A DNA stretch of 6,042 nucleotides from Bacillota bacterium (lineage in GTDB: Bacteria > Bacillota > Clostridia > Christensenellales > Aristaeellaceae). The notes beneath the pieces are model-generated. The model was not told where the DNA came from. It did no database searches and saw nothing but the letters and a program-made list of their open reading frames with translations. Positions 1 to 6,042 of this stretch are shown piece after piece; position 1 is the stretch's first letter; every line of letters begins with the position of its first letter. The position numbers were made by a program, and so were the translations under genes. The stretch is from NCBI GenBank assembly GCA_023402355.1, contig JAEXCG010000130.1, positions 1 through 6,042 of the forward strand, in the 5' to 3' direction.

Positions 1-706
1 CCTCCAGCATGTCCTCCTGCGCGCGCACATAGGCGGCCTGGTCGCCGATGTCGCACCAGTAACCGTCCATGACGTAGGCGCACACGGGCATGCCCTGGCG
101 CACCAGCAGCGGAAACAGGTCGCGCCCGAAGTCGAAGGGCCCCGTTCGCGGGATGTACTCGACCACCTCGGGGCTGAGCACGTAGATGCCCGTGTTCACC
201 GTGTCGCTGTACACCTCGCTCCAGCCCGGCTTTTCCACGAACTGCCGCACGCGTCCCTCGCCGTCCGCGATCACCACGCCGTATTCGAGCGGCACCTCCA
301 CGCGGCGCAGCACGATCGTCGCCAGCGCCCCGTGCGCCTTGTGGTACGCCATCGCCGCGCTCAGGTCGCAGTCCGTCAGCCCGTCGCCGGAGAGCACGAA
401 GAACGGCGAGTCGATCCCCTCCTGCGCCATGCGGACGCTGCCCGCCGTGCCCTGCGGCGTGCGCTCCCGATAAAAGCGCAGGCTGACGCCGTAAGCGCCG
501 CCGTCCCCGAACGCCGCCTTCATCTGGTCGGGCAGGTATTGAATGGTCGCTGCGACGTCCTTTACGCCGTGACGCCGCAGCAGCTCCAGCGTGTAGGCCA
601 TCACGGGACGCCCGAGCACCGGCACCAGCGGCTTGGGCAGATCGCACGTCAGCGGGCGAAGGCGCGTTCCCTCGCCGCCCGCCATGATGACCGCCTGAAT
701 GCCCAT
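1..706 (-). CDS. Sugar-1-phosphate nucleotidyltransferase, mannose-1-phosphate guanylyltransferase-like (C-terminus beyond window)
   Basis: Seen: 235 codons, open to the left edge. The N-terminal nucleotide-binding signature GGEGTRLRPLT lies at residues 10-20 with the conserved lysine in PKP at 25. SGDGLTD is at 106-112 (D108 is the probable metal ligand), EKPGW at 158-162, VNTGIY around 170-174 and YWCDIG at 216-221. Family knowledge: this is the NTP_transferase fold, which joins a sugar-1-phosphate to an NTP to make an NDP-sugar plus pyrophosphate in the cytoplasm, feeding cell-wall, capsule or glycan synthesis. Inference: motifs such as VPLEYGVV, FDFGRDLFPLL and YWCDIG resemble the clostridial proteins annotated as mannose-1-phosphate guanylyltransferase, some of which continue into a hexapeptide-repeat and a phosphomannomutase domain; whether this one does lies outside the window. 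A glucose-1-phosphate nucleotidyltransferase is the main alternative. I chose ATG 706 over ATG 712 because AGGAGG at 716-721 is 9 bases from the former and only 3 from the latter. Third positions are strongly GC. The gene is divergent from the tetR operon. Confidence 0.88.
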   Translation of the reverse strand, partial: MGIQAVIMAGGEGTRLRPLTCDLPKPLVPVLGRPVMAYTLELLRRHGVKDVAATIQYLPDQMKAAFGDGGAYGVSLRFYRERTPQGTAGSVRMAQEGIDSPFFVLSGDGLTDCDLSAAMAYHKAHGALATIVLRRVEVPLEYGVVIADGEGRVRQFVEKPGWSEVYSDTVNTGIYVLSPEVVEYIPRTGPFDFGRDLFPLLVRQGMPVCAYVMDGYWCDIGDQAAYVRAQEDMLE

Positions 707-715
707 GTGCATACG

Positions 716-721
716 CCTCCT
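716..721 (-). promoter_or_regulatory. Ribosome binding site that decides the nucleotidyltransferase start
   Basis: On the minus strand AGGAGG is preceded by an A-rich run. Two in-frame ATGs follow, at 712 and 706. Spacing from the end of the motif is 3 bases to the first and 9 to the second, so the second (protein starting MGIQAVIMAGG) is favoured. Confidence 0.75.
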
Positions 722-749
722 TTTCGCCCCCGCAGGGGTGAAGATGCGG

Positions 750-755
750 ATAATA
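750..755 (-). promoter_or_regulatory. Possible -10 box for the nucleotidyltransferase gene
   Basis: The minus strand reads TATTAT about 44 bases upstream of the chosen start codon, five of six matches to the sigma-A consensus. No good -35 hexamer lies 16-18 bases upstream; the best candidates match only three of six positions. It may be a weak or activator-dependent promoter, or chance. The leftward promoter candidate at 850-878 is the alternative. Confidence 0.25.
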
Positions 756-828
756 TGCACCGAAAGGGCGTGCGCTAAACACGAAAAATTGCGCGAAGTC
801 CTAAAGCTCGATTCGTCTGCGATCTTGG

Positions 829-857
829 TTGACAAAGCGCCGGGCAGGCGTTATAAT
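829..857 (+). promoter_or_regulatory. Perfect-consensus sigma-A promoter of the tetR-ABC operon
   Basis: TTGACA at 829-834 and TATAAT at 852-857 are both exact consensus hexamers with an ideal 17-base spacer. Transcription should start near 863-865, giving a leader of roughly 43 bases before the tetR ATG at 907. The last two bases of the -10 box are the first two of the palindrome at 856-893, so a protein bound there would block polymerase. A promoter this strong on a regulator-exporter operon makes sense only if it is normally repressed, which fits TetR autorepression. Confidence 0.85.
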
Positions 858-878
858 CCATATGACTAAATCAATCAA
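850..878 (-). promoter_or_regulatory. Candidate overlapping leftward promoter for the nucleotidyltransferase gene
   Basis: Read on the minus strand, TTGATT (878-873, four of six matches) is separated by exactly 17 bases from TATAAC (855-850, five of six). It would start near 843 and read towards the nucleotidyltransferase with a leader of about 137 bases. Its -10 box almost coincides with the rightward -10 box because the bases there (TTATAA) are themselves palindromic, so part of the match could be a by-product. The palindrome at 856-893 covers its -35 and spacer. No transcript evidence is available. Confidence 0.35.
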
Positions 879-893
879 TTTGGTCATATGGAT
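856..893. promoter_or_regulatory. 38-bp palindrome, probable TetR operator
   Basis: The arms ATCCATATGAC (856-866) and GTCATATGGAT (883-893) are perfect 11-base inverted repeats. Pairing continues inward to 871/878 with one mismatch (T867 opposite G882), leaving a six-base centre CAATCA (872-877). The inner core TGACTAAAT / ATTTGGTCA is the sort of dyad TetR-family dimers bind. The site begins at the end of the -10 box and stops one base before the tetR ribosome binding site, so binding would block initiation. As RNA, the transcribed part could also fold just upstream of the ribosome binding site. Assignment to the adjacent TetR protein is inference from position and symmetry. Confidence 0.72.
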
Positions 894-906
894 TGGAGGA
901 TGAGGT

Positions 907-1503
907 ATGCCCAGGTTCAGCGAGCTTGAAAGAGAGCGGATCCGGCAAAAGCTGATGGCGGAAGGCGAGCGGCTGTTCACCACCTTTGGGATCAAAAAGG
1001 TATCTATCGACGAAATCGTGCGGGCGGCTGGCATCGCAAAAGGCACATTTTACGCCTTTTACCCGAGCAAAGAACACCTCTATATGGACATTGCCGGAAA
1101 TCAGCAAAGCCGGATGTGGCGGGAGATGGACGCGTTTTTATGCGAAAACCGGTCGTTGCCGCCAAGAGAATTGTGCAAGCAATGCTTTTTGTGGATGTTC
1201 CGCGAGCTGCAGCGCTATCCCATGCTCAAAAAAGCCGATCGAGAAACCGCCGATTTTCTGTATCGCAAACTGCCTCCGGAGGTCATCGCGGCCCACACGG
1301 AGGAGGACAGCGGCGAGCTCCTCCGGTTGCAGGAATACGGCGTTCATTTTACGTGCGGGCTGGAAATCGCGGCAAAGACGCTGCAAACCCTCGCGATCGG
1401 CTTTCTGACCCTGCAGCAGGACGACGCTGCCGATCAGCAGACCGTCATGTCGCTCATTTTGGACGGCGTCTTAAAGGAGATCATACAGGATGAAGCTGAT
1501 TGA
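907..1503 (+). CDS. TetR/AcrR-family transcriptional regulator, probable autorepressor of the exporter operon
   Basis: Seen: 198 residues, a normal TetR length. The N-terminal DNA-binding domain covers about residues 10-58. The helix-turn-helix is around 33-52, ending in the family hallmark GIAKGTFYAFYPSKEHLY (42-59), where the KGTFY and F-Y-SKE pattern is typical. The remaining helical part (about 65-195) is the variable ligand-binding and dimerisation domain and gives no clue to the inducer. GGAGG at 895-899 lies 7 bases before the ATG. Family knowledge: TetR dimers bind palindromic operators and let go when a small ligand binds. Inference: it acts on the palindrome at 856-893 over its own promoter and so controls the three transport genes in the same transcript; the ligand may be the exported compound. 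Its last codons overlap the ATPase gene by 14 bases, which suggests translational coupling. The divergent nucleotidyltransferase could be co-regulated. Confidence 0.93.
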   Translation: MPRFSELERERIRQKLMAEGERLFTTFGIKKVSIDEIVRAAGIAKGTFYAFYPSKEHLYMDIAGNQQSRMWREMDAFLCENRSLPPRELCKQCFLWMFRELQRYPMLKKADRETADFLYRKLPPEVIAAHTEEDSGELLRLQEYGVHFTCGLEIAAKTLQTLAIGFLTLQQDDAADQQTVMSLILDGVLKEIIQDEAD

Positions 1504-2350
1504 TGTGCAAGAGGTCTTCCTGAAATATCCCTCGTGCAGGCACGACACCCTTCAGGGGATCACATTTGACGTGCAGCAGGGCGAAATCTTCGGGTTTCTG
1601 GGCCCGTCCGGCGCGGGCAAAAGCACCCTGCAAAAGATCCTGACGGGCACCCTGCGGAATTATCGCGGGAGCGTCCGCGTCTTCGGTCTGGAGATCAAAA
1701 AACGGACGCAGGATTATTACGAAAAGATAGGCGTGGACTTTGAGTTTCCCAACTTCTACGGGAAATTTACCGCAGCCGAGAACTTGAAGTACTTTGCTTC
1801 CCTCTATTCCGGCAGGACGCTGGACCCGATGGCGCTCCTGGAAAGGGTAGGTCTTCAAAACGACGCGGATAAAAGGGTTTCCAGCTATTCAAAGGGCATG
1901 AAGATGCGGCTTGGCTTTGTCCGCGCCCTGCTGCACGATCCCGAGCTGCTCTTTCTCGACGAGCCGACCAGCGGTCTGGACCCCGCCAATGCAAGAGTCG
2001 TGAAGGACATGATTTTAGAGCAAAAGAAGCGGGGAAAGACCGTCATTTTGACGACCCACAACATGCACGACGCACAGGAGCTCTGCGACCGGGTTGCGTT
2101 TATCTTAGACGGGACGATCCGGGTCATCGGCGCGCCGCACGCGCTGCAAAAAAGCGGAACCGACACGAAGGTGGAGTACAGCTTTTTTGCGGGCGGAAAA
2201 GAGATGCAAAACGTCTGCAAGCTCTCCGAGCTCGCCCATGCGGATGACTTTCAGTCCGCACTGCAAGACGGCAGGCTGACGCGGATTCATTCACAGGAGC
2301 CGACGCTCGAGGACCTGTTCATCACGCTAACGGGAAGGCGGCTGCAATGA
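1490..2350 (+). CDS. ABC transporter ATP-binding protein of an ABC-2-type exporter
   Basis: Seen: 286 residues with a complete ABC nucleotide-binding domain. Walker A GPSGAGKST is at 38-46, a signature-like YSKGM at 133-137 in place of LSGGQ, Walker B LLFLDEP at 153-159, D-loop SGLD at 161-164 and the H-loop histidine at 190. The Q-loop region reads DFEFPNFY (83-90), with glutamate 85 where glutamine is usual. A C-terminal extension (about 220-286) ends in EPTLEDLFITLTGRRL, common in drug- and bacteriocin-export ATPases. Role: a cytoplasmic subunit that hydrolyses ATP to drive the two membrane proteins encoded next. AAGGAG at 1474-1479 supports the ATG at 1490, which overlaps the regulator gene by 14 bases; the stop overlaps the next start as ATGA (2347-2350). 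Inference: the layout of one ATPase plus two unlike permeases recalls the fluoroquinolone exporter Rv2686c-Rv2688c, but the substrate here is unknown. Codon third positions are richer in A/T than in the flanking genes. Confidence 0.95.
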   Translation: MKLIDVQEVFLKYPSCRHDTLQGITFDVQQGEIFGFLGPSGAGKSTLQKILTGTLRNYRGSVRVFGLEIKKRTQDYYEKIGVDFEFPNFYGKFTAAENLKYFASLYSGRTLDPMALLERVGLQNDADKRVSSYSKGMKMRLGFVRALLHDPELLFLDEPTSGLDPANARVVKDMILEQKKRGKTVILTTHNMHDAQELCDRVAFILDGTIRVIGAPHALQKSGTDTKVEYSFFAGGKEMQNVCKLSELAHADDFQSALQDGRLTRIHSQEPTLEDLFITLTGRRLQ

Positions 2351-3048
2351 GGTTTTTAAGCGCGCTAAAGAACGACATTGATTTTCAAGTAAAATACGGT
2401 TTCTATTTCCTGTACGCTTTTTTCAGCGTGTTTTACATCGCCGTATTGGGGGTGACGCCCCCGGCCTATCGGAAATTGGTCTCCTCCCTCATCGTCCTGT
2501 CCGACCCCGCAATGCTCGGCGTCTTCTTTATCGGCGGAATCTGGCTGCTCGAAAAAGGAGAAGGCCTGCATCTTTTCTGGTGCGTTTCGCCGCTCCGTCC
2601 CATCGAGTACGTCCTGTCAAAGTGCGTATCGCTGGCCGTCCTGTCGGCGCTGTCGGCCGTGCTGATCGCGTTCATCTCCATGGGGCGCACGGCCCATCTG
2701 GCGTTTCTGGCTTTGAGCGTGTTCGCCGGGGCGGTCGTCTTTAACCTCGTGGGGCTTTGGGTCGCCTCCTACGCCCGCTCCGTCAACCACTATATGATCC
2801 TCGCAACGCTTCCCGCGGTGTTTCTATCGATCCCCCCTGTTCTGACCGCCTTTGGTTTTTCGCACCCGTTTTTAGAGCTTTTTCCGGGGACGGCCTTATG
2901 GCACATGATCGCCTCCTCGATCGATCCCGAAAAAAGCGCAGGTCTGGGCGCGTTCATTCTCCTCCTCCTCTGGTTTGGCGTCCTGTTGTGGATCGCCAAT
3001 ATACGCATCGGGGCCGCCCTGCAATCAGAAGGAGGGAACGGCAAATGA
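2347..3048 (+). CDS. ABC-2-type exporter permease, first subunit
   Basis: Seen: 233 residues with about six predicted membrane segments (near 18-36, 48-68, 93-112, 118-140, 149-170 and 201-219) and no signal peptide. Between segments two and three is a cytoplasmic stretch, LLEKGEGLHLFWCVSPLRP (67-85), that matches the amphipathic coupling-helix pattern of ABC-2 permeases (E-x-G then an S/T-P-L-R-P turn); this is where the ATPase would dock. The start ATG shares ATGA with the ATPase stop, and a modest GGAAGG at 2333-2338 lies 8 bases upstream. Role: half of the membrane channel, exporting a substrate from the cytoplasm in partnership with the following permease, to which it has similar size and topology but clearly different sequence. 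Similarity to permeases annotated as fluoroquinolone-export subunits is my recollection of family pattern, not a search result. The first 32 codons contain 14 ending in A or T, far more than the neighbouring clpB. Confidence 0.88.
   Translation: MRFLSALKNDIDFQVKYGFYFLYAFFSVFYIAVLGVTPPAYRKLVSSLIVLSDPAMLGVFFIGGIWLLEKGEGLHLFWCVSPLRPIEYVLSKCVSLAVLSALSAVLIAFISMGRTAHLAFLALSVFAGAVVFNLVGLWVASYARSVNHYMILATLPAVFLSIPPVLTAFGFSHPFLELFPGTALWHMIASSIDPEKSAGLGAFILLLLWFGVLLWIANIRIGAALQSEGGNGK
3029..3036 (+). promoter_or_regulatory. Ribosome binding site that decides the second permease start
   Basis: AAGGAGGG lies 8 bases upstream of the ATG at 3045. The reading frame stays open leftward to an ATG at 2757, but that region is the first permease gene in another frame. 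The strong motif here, and the ATGA overlap with the preceding stop (3045-3048), place the true start at 3045. Confidence 0.85.
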
Positions 3049-3752
3049 AGCACACGATGAAGCTCTTTCAAATCGGCCTGCGGCAAATATCGAGGGACGG
3101 GATGCTCATCGTCCTGCTCCCGGCGCCCTTCCTGATTGGGGCGTTCTTAAAGCTGGCGGCGCCCCTCGCGAATCAGATTTTGACCGCAAAATGCTCGTTT
3201 TCGATCGCGCCCTGGTACGGCCTCGCAGACGGGATGCTGATCTGCCTGACCCCGATGTTCGTCGCGATGATTTCGGCCTTTTTGCTTCTGGACGAACGGG
3301 ATCAGGGGGTCAGCGCCTTTTATCAGGTCACCCCGGCGGAAGGGTTCGCCTATTTGGCCGCGCGGATCGGGCTGCCCATGATAGGGGCATTTATCGCCAC
3401 GTGGATCGTAGCCACCGCCTTTACCCTGGCGTCCTTCCCCTTTGAAGTCATCCTTGGGGGCGCGCTCATCAGCAGCTTTACCGGCGTTGCGCTAGCGATG
3501 ATGGTGGTTTCGATCGCGGGAAACCGGGTGGAAGGGCTCGCCCTTTCCAAGCTGATGGGGATCAGCTTCATCGGGCTTCTCTTCGCCTGGCTCGTCCCCG
3601 CCCCGTATCGTTGGCTCGCGTCCTTCCTGCCGTCCTTCTGGATCGGCCGGCTGCTGACGGGCGGAGCGGACCTGCTATCGTTTCTTTTGGGTCTGGCATC
3701 CTGCCTCTTCTGGATCGCCCTGTTCACGAGAAGGTTTTTGAGGAAAATTTAG
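3045..3752 (+). CDS. ABC-2-type exporter permease, second subunit
   Basis: Seen: 235 residues from ATG 3045. About six membrane segments are visible (near 20-40, 60-82, 106-128, 134-158, 171-190 and 210-228), with a basic C-terminal tail FTRRFLRKI. The loop DERDQGVSAFYQVTPAEGF (83-101) occupies the same place as the coupling helix of the first permease and has the same E-x-x-x-G then V-T/S-P pattern, so the two proteins are equivalent halves. Role: with the first permease it would form the transmembrane pathway, driven by the ATPase. It is the last gene of the operon; its TAG at 3750-3752 is followed 38 bases later by the large hairpin at 3791-3834. A longer version starting at 2757 is rejected: its extra 96 residues are read out of frame through the first permease and lack a start signal. 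The substrate is unknown. Confidence 0.88.
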   Translation: MKHTMKLFQIGLRQISRDGMLIVLLPAPFLIGAFLKLAAPLANQILTAKCSFSIAPWYGLADGMLICLTPMFVAMISAFLLLDERDQGVSAFYQVTPAEGFAYLAARIGLPMIGAFIATWIVATAFTLASFPFEVILGGALISSFTGVALAMMVVSIAGNRVEGLALSKLMGISFIGLLFAWLVPAPYRWLASFLPSFWIGRLLTGGADLLSFLLGLASCLFWIALFTRRFLRKI

Positions 3753-3790
3753 CAGCTCACATCCGCGGAAATTGAAAATGCGCCTATAAA

Positions 3791-3834
3791 GACCGCGCAT
3801 CGAATCCATCAGGCGATGGCTTCGGTGCGCGGTC
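3791..3834 (-). terminator. 20-bp near-perfect hairpin, probable terminator for clpB-direction transcripts
   Basis: The arms 3791-3810 and 3815-3834 pair over 20 positions with one mismatch (T3805 opposite C3820) and one G-T pair, leaving a four-base loop AGGC. The outer nine pairs (GACCGCGCA with TGCGCGGTC) are perfect and GC-rich. On the minus strand the stem is followed at once by TTTAT, a short U-tract, so it best suits transcripts coming from clpB about 220 bases away. On the plus strand the stem is followed by TCAAAT, a poor U-tract, but its position 38 bases after the permease stop means it may also end or protect the operon mRNA. The long stem with inner pairing is larger than most simple terminators. 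Confidence 0.55.
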
Positions 3835-3875
3835 TCAAATGGTCGAAAAACCCCTCAAGGACAGAGAAACCCCAG

Positions 3876-3892
3876 GCAGTCTGCAAGACTGC
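3876..3892. repeat. Short perfect hairpin, 7-bp arms
   Basis: GCAGTCT (3876-3882) and AGACTGC (3886-3892) are perfect inverted repeats around the three-base loop GCA. Neither strand has a U-tract directly after it, so it is not a standard terminator. It is recorded as one of the structured elements of the intergenic region. Confidence 0.5.
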
Positions 3893-4003
3893 AATCGTAT
3901 CGCCCGGCTTTGCCCGCTGCGCCCAGTCGCTTCGCGCCCTTGTAGGCGGGACTTTTTCCGCGGCAAAACGCAGTTTGGGGAAGCGAAAAAATCACCCGTG
4001 TAC

Positions 4004-4033
4004 TCGTCAAAGTGGCGTATGCCACTTTGACGA
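4004..4033. repeat. Perfect 13-bp inverted repeat with 4-base loop
   Basis: TCGTCAAAGTGGC (4004-4016) and GCCACTTTGACGA (4021-4033) are an exact inverted repeat around GTAT. It lies 18 bases past the clpB stop. On the minus strand a run of six T occurs only 12 bases beyond the stem, too far for a standard intrinsic terminator; on the plus strand no T-run follows. It could be an mRNA 3'-end stabilising stem, part of a dispersed palindromic repeat, or a protein-binding site. Confidence 0.65.
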
Positions 4034-4051
4034 CACGCTGCGGCGTCCGGC

Positions 4052-6042
<1,991 letters not shown>

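Larger units (their letters stand above)
3753..4051. other. Palindrome-rich gap between convergent genes, no convincing gene
   Basis: This 299-base stretch separates the 3' ends of the exporter operon and clpB. It holds four clear inverted repeats (listed separately or described here): 3791-3834, 3876-3892, 4004-4033 and, running into clpB, 4044-4061. There is also a long-range pair, TCGCTTC (3927-3933) with GAAGCGA (3980-3986), enclosing 46 bases. An open frame at 3816-4067 (83 codons) has no ribosome binding site and overlaps the palindromes and the clpB end, so I do not call it a gene. The stretch could be a shared two-way termination region, a dispersed intergenic repeat, or a structured RNA read from the minus strand as the clpB 3' untranslated region. 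Confidence 0.6.

Noticed and set aside
727..738. Small C-run/G-run hairpin in the nucleotidyltransferase leader
   Set aside because: Only four pairs around a three-base loop and no U-tract; too weak to call an attenuator or terminator.
332..778. A 148-codon open frame on the plus strand
   Set aside because: It is antisense to the nucleotidyltransferase gene, arginine- and histidine-rich, with no recognisable domain or ribosome binding site.
2757..3044. A 96-residue N-terminal extension of the second permease from ATG 2757
   Set aside because: It lies in another frame of the first permease gene, is arginine- and proline-rich without membrane character, and the strong ribosome binding site is at 3029-3036 just before ATG 3045.
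3846..3860. Minus-strand CCTTGAGGGGTTTTT, resembling the end of the phage T7 transcription terminator
   Set aside because: The required complementary arm upstream is missing, so no stable stem precedes the T-run; the likeness is probably chance.
3905..3957. Possible plus-strand terminator: CCCGC pairing with GCGGG followed by ACTTTTT
   Set aside because: Only five pairs across a loop of more than 25 bases, and competing pairings are as good, so it is not supported.
713..4051. Boundaries of a mobile element around the exporter cassette
   Set aside because: I looked for direct or inverted repeats shared between 713-850 and 3753-4051 and for transposase or integrase remnants and saw none, so insertion by a specific element is not supported despite the codon-use contrast.

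Overview
The window looks like a chromosomal segment from a high-GC, Gram-positive-type bacterium, most likely a clostridial Bacillota. The basis is strong AGGAGG-type ribosome binding sites, one textbook sigma-A promoter, a ClpB disaggregase and a sugar-nucleotide transferase of a type familiar from Clostridia. The genus cannot be fixed from this sequence. Flanking genes are very GC-rich at third codon positions; the central operon is clearly less so.

Layout, left to right. Bases 1-706 (minus) hold the first 235 codons of a sugar-1-phosphate nucleotidyltransferase that runs off the left edge. Bases 707-906 are a divergent control region. It carries a perfect-consensus promoter reading right (TTGACA, 17 bp, TATAAT), a large palindrome just downstream of its -10 box, and a weaker promoter candidate reading left through the same bases. 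Bases 907-3752 (plus) are a tight four-gene operon: a TetR-family regulator, an ABC ATPase and two six-helix ABC-2-type permeases. Each gene overlaps the next (14, 4 and 4 bases). Bases 3753-4051 hold no convincing gene but contain several strong inverted repeats. Bases 4052-6042 (minus) encode the last 662 residues of ClpB, beginning inside the first Walker A motif at the right edge.

How the genes work together. The TetR protein probably represses its own operon by binding the palindrome over the promoter. When a ligand releases it, the ATPase and the two unlike permeases would be made together and form a heteromeric exporter. The arrangement recalls the mycobacterial Rv2686c-Rv2688c exporter associated with fluoroquinolone efflux, but substrate cannot be read from the sequence. 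The nucleotidyltransferase (cell-envelope or glycan precursor supply) and ClpB (protein disaggregation) look like ordinary resident genes, and the exporter cassette sits between them. The most unusual parts are the shared divergent promoter/operator and the densely palindromic 299-base gap between the convergent operon and clpB. I found no CRISPR array, tRNA, rRNA or recognisable transposase.
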